A DNA stretch of 7,153 nt from Streptosporangiaceae bacterium (GTDB lineage: Bacteria > Actinomycetota > Actinomycetes > Streptosporangiales > Streptosporangiaceae). Shown here in pieces: positions 6,341-7,153 of this stretch (positions within the stretch are counted from its first letter, which is position 1; each line of letters opens with the position of its first letter). Location: NCBI GenBank assembly GCA_030043395.1, contig JASHXW010000151.1:1-7153 (forward strand), in the 5' to 3' direction. The position numbers were made by a program, and so were the translations under genes. The notes below the pieces were generated by a model, which did no database searches, was not told the origin of the DNA, and worked only from the letters and a program-made list of their open reading frames with translations.

Positions 6341-6933
6341 GGGGCGAGGGCCAGCTGCTACGGCTCGGTGAGTACCTGCTTGACCGAGCCGGCCACGGCC
6401 TGCCGAAGAACATCCGAGCCGAGCGGTACCGGGAATGGACGGCCGAGCTGCCCGCGATCCTGCATGACGCCGAGGTCAGGTTCGCGCCGTTCCGCGCACT
6501 TCGCATGCTCGCCTACGCGGCTGACATTCTCGGCGCAACCAACTCAAGTCCCGCCCGCTCCCGGCGTCACAGTCGCGGCACGACCTTCGTCCTCAACCTG
6601 TTCCTCGCCGCTGGCCTTGCAAATCTGGGCGGGGTCATCTGGTCCATGACGCAAGCACAGGATCATGGATCAAGCTACGCAACGCTGGCCTGGGCCCTAG
6701 CCATCCTCGCCTATCCCGTAGCCGGGCTCCTTCGCGGAGCCCTGGCAGGCTCGACAGTATTCCTGACCGGCATGAGCGGCTTGGTCGGCGCGGGCGTGAA
6801 CCTCTGGAACGCGGTGCTCGCTCCAGGAGACTGGGTGAACTACTTCCAGGCTGCGCTGCTTCTCCTGTTCGGCACGTCTGTTCTCTTCCTCTGGTGGGTC
6901 CAGAGCCGATGGACCCGCGCGAGCCGTGCATAG
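6337..6933 (+). CDS. Four-TM membrane protein coupled to padR, function unknown
   Basis: The protein has 198 residues. ATG 6337 has a strong AGGAGG (6324-6329) at 7 nt and overlaps the padR stop. Residues 1-80 are soluble, charged and mainly helical, including LPKNIRAERYREWTAELPAI (22-41) and HDAEVRFAPFRALRMLAYAAD (43-63), followed by a basic Ser/Arg linker (69-80). Four hydrophobic segments follow at about 82-104, 113-132, 137-161 and 167-188, then a short basic tail. No transporter motif, enzyme signature or signal peptide is seen. I recognise the pairing of a short PadR with such a protein as recurrent in actinobacteria but know no assigned function. By analogy with the membrane-anchored HAAS/DUF1700-type partners encoded beside PadR genes elsewhere, the N-terminal helices may contact the regulator and the membrane part may sense envelope state; that is inference. 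It is convergent with the GNAT gene, stops 13 bases apart. Confidence 0.85.
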   Translation: MRGEGQLLRLGEYLLDRAGHGLPKNIRAERYREWTAELPAILHDAEVRFAPFRALRMLAYAADILGATNSSPARSRRHSRGTTFVLNLFLAAGLANLGGVIWSMTQAQDHGSSYATLAWALAILAYPVAGLLRGALAGSTVFLTGMSGLVGAGVNLWNAVLAPGDWVNYFQAALLLLFGTSVLFLWWVQSRWTRASRA

Positions 6934-6965
6934 AGCCGCGTTATAGCTAGACCAAACCTGCGGCT
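6934..6965. terminator. Weak stem between convergent genes, possible shared terminator
   Basis: AGCCGC (6934-6939) is complementary to GCGGCT (6960-6965) around a 20-nt loop that contains the palindrome TAGCTA (6944-6949). Only 13 bases separate the two stops, so the right arm lies inside the GNAT coding end. A six-pair stem with a long loop is marginal, and no stronger terminator is visible here. Confidence 0.25.
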
Positions 6966-7153
6966 GGTCGTACCTCCCAGAGCGTCCACAGCGGACGGTA
7001 GCCCATCCGGTTCCAGAACGGCGCGGACAGCGGGTTGAGCTGGGCGTGGTGCAAGAGCGTGACCGCGGCGCCGGTCGCGTCGATTTCCCGGTGCACGTGC
7101 TCGACCAGCGCGGTACCGACGCCGGCTCCACGCTCACCGGGCAGCACCGACAT
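6947..7153 (-). CDS. GNAT-family N-acetyltransferase, C-terminal part only
   Basis: The last 68 residues of a minus-strand gene are visible, ending at TAG (6949-6947). ERGAGVGTALVEHVHRE is the acetyl-CoA pyrophosphate-binding loop and helix (motif A, R/Q-x-x-G-x-G/A). It is followed by a strand (AAVTLLHHAQLNPLSAPFWNRMGYRPLW) with the N-x-x-(x)-A-x-x-F/W-(x)2-x-G-Y/F pattern of motif B. The reading frame reaches the window edge, and the Met at the edge sits inside the domain just before motif A. The true start and the N-terminal half are therefore outside. Members transfer acetyl groups from acetyl-CoA to amines; the acceptor cannot be predicted. It is convergent with the PadR-coupled membrane gene, so it is probably not part of that unit. 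Confidence 0.88.
   Translation of the reverse strand: MSVLPGERGAGVGTALVEHVHREIDATGAAVTLLHHAQLNPLSAPFWNRMGYRPLWTLWEVRPAAGLV

Noticed and set aside
1..7153. Insertion sequences, integrase sites, CRISPR repeats, tRNA or rRNA genes.
   Set aside because: I found no transposase or integrase domains, terminal repeats, regularly spaced repeats or RNA-gene signatures on either strand.

Overview
This window reads as chromosomal DNA from a high-G+C actinobacterium (Streptomyces or Streptosporangiales-like; genus not resolvable). The basis is strongly G/C-biased third codon positions, frequent GTG starts, ATGA stop/start overlaps, and protein subfamilies typical of that group. I see no rRNA, tRNA, CRISPR array or mobile element. 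Both edges cut genes: an MMPL transporter on the left and a GNAT acetyltransferase on the right, both on the minus strand.

Layout. (1) 1-2025, minus: an MMPL/RND-type transporter, 675 codons visible, C-terminus outside the window. (2) 2026-2195: a divergent intergenic region with palindromes, then a TetR-family regulator at 2196-2825, plus. (3) 2826-2911: a compact promoter with a near-perfect palindrome over its -10 and start region, then a MarR regulator (2912-3496) coupled by a 4-base overlap to a 14-TM MFS exporter (3493-5313). (4) A 12-bp hairpin at 5333-5367, then a RibD-C/DHFR-like reductase (5390-5941). (5) A 12-bp palindrome overlapping a predicted -10, then a probably leaderless short PadR regulator (6020-6340) coupled by a 4-base overlap to a four-TM membrane protein (6337-6933). 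(6) A convergent GNAT acetyltransferase fragment (6947-7153, minus).

How the parts work together (inference from context). The window holds three regulator/membrane-protein modules from three repressor families: TetR with MMPL, MarR with MFS, and PadR with a small membrane protein. Each has its own candidate operator. The first two look like ligand-responsive control of export of drugs, lipids or metabolites. The third is the least understood: the membrane protein is not an obvious transporter. It has a charged helical N-terminal region of about 80 residues before its four membrane segments, as would suit a membrane-anchored partner of the PadR protein. That module is the best candidate for an under-described system, although similar PadR/membrane-protein pairs are, to my recollection, widespread in actinobacteria.
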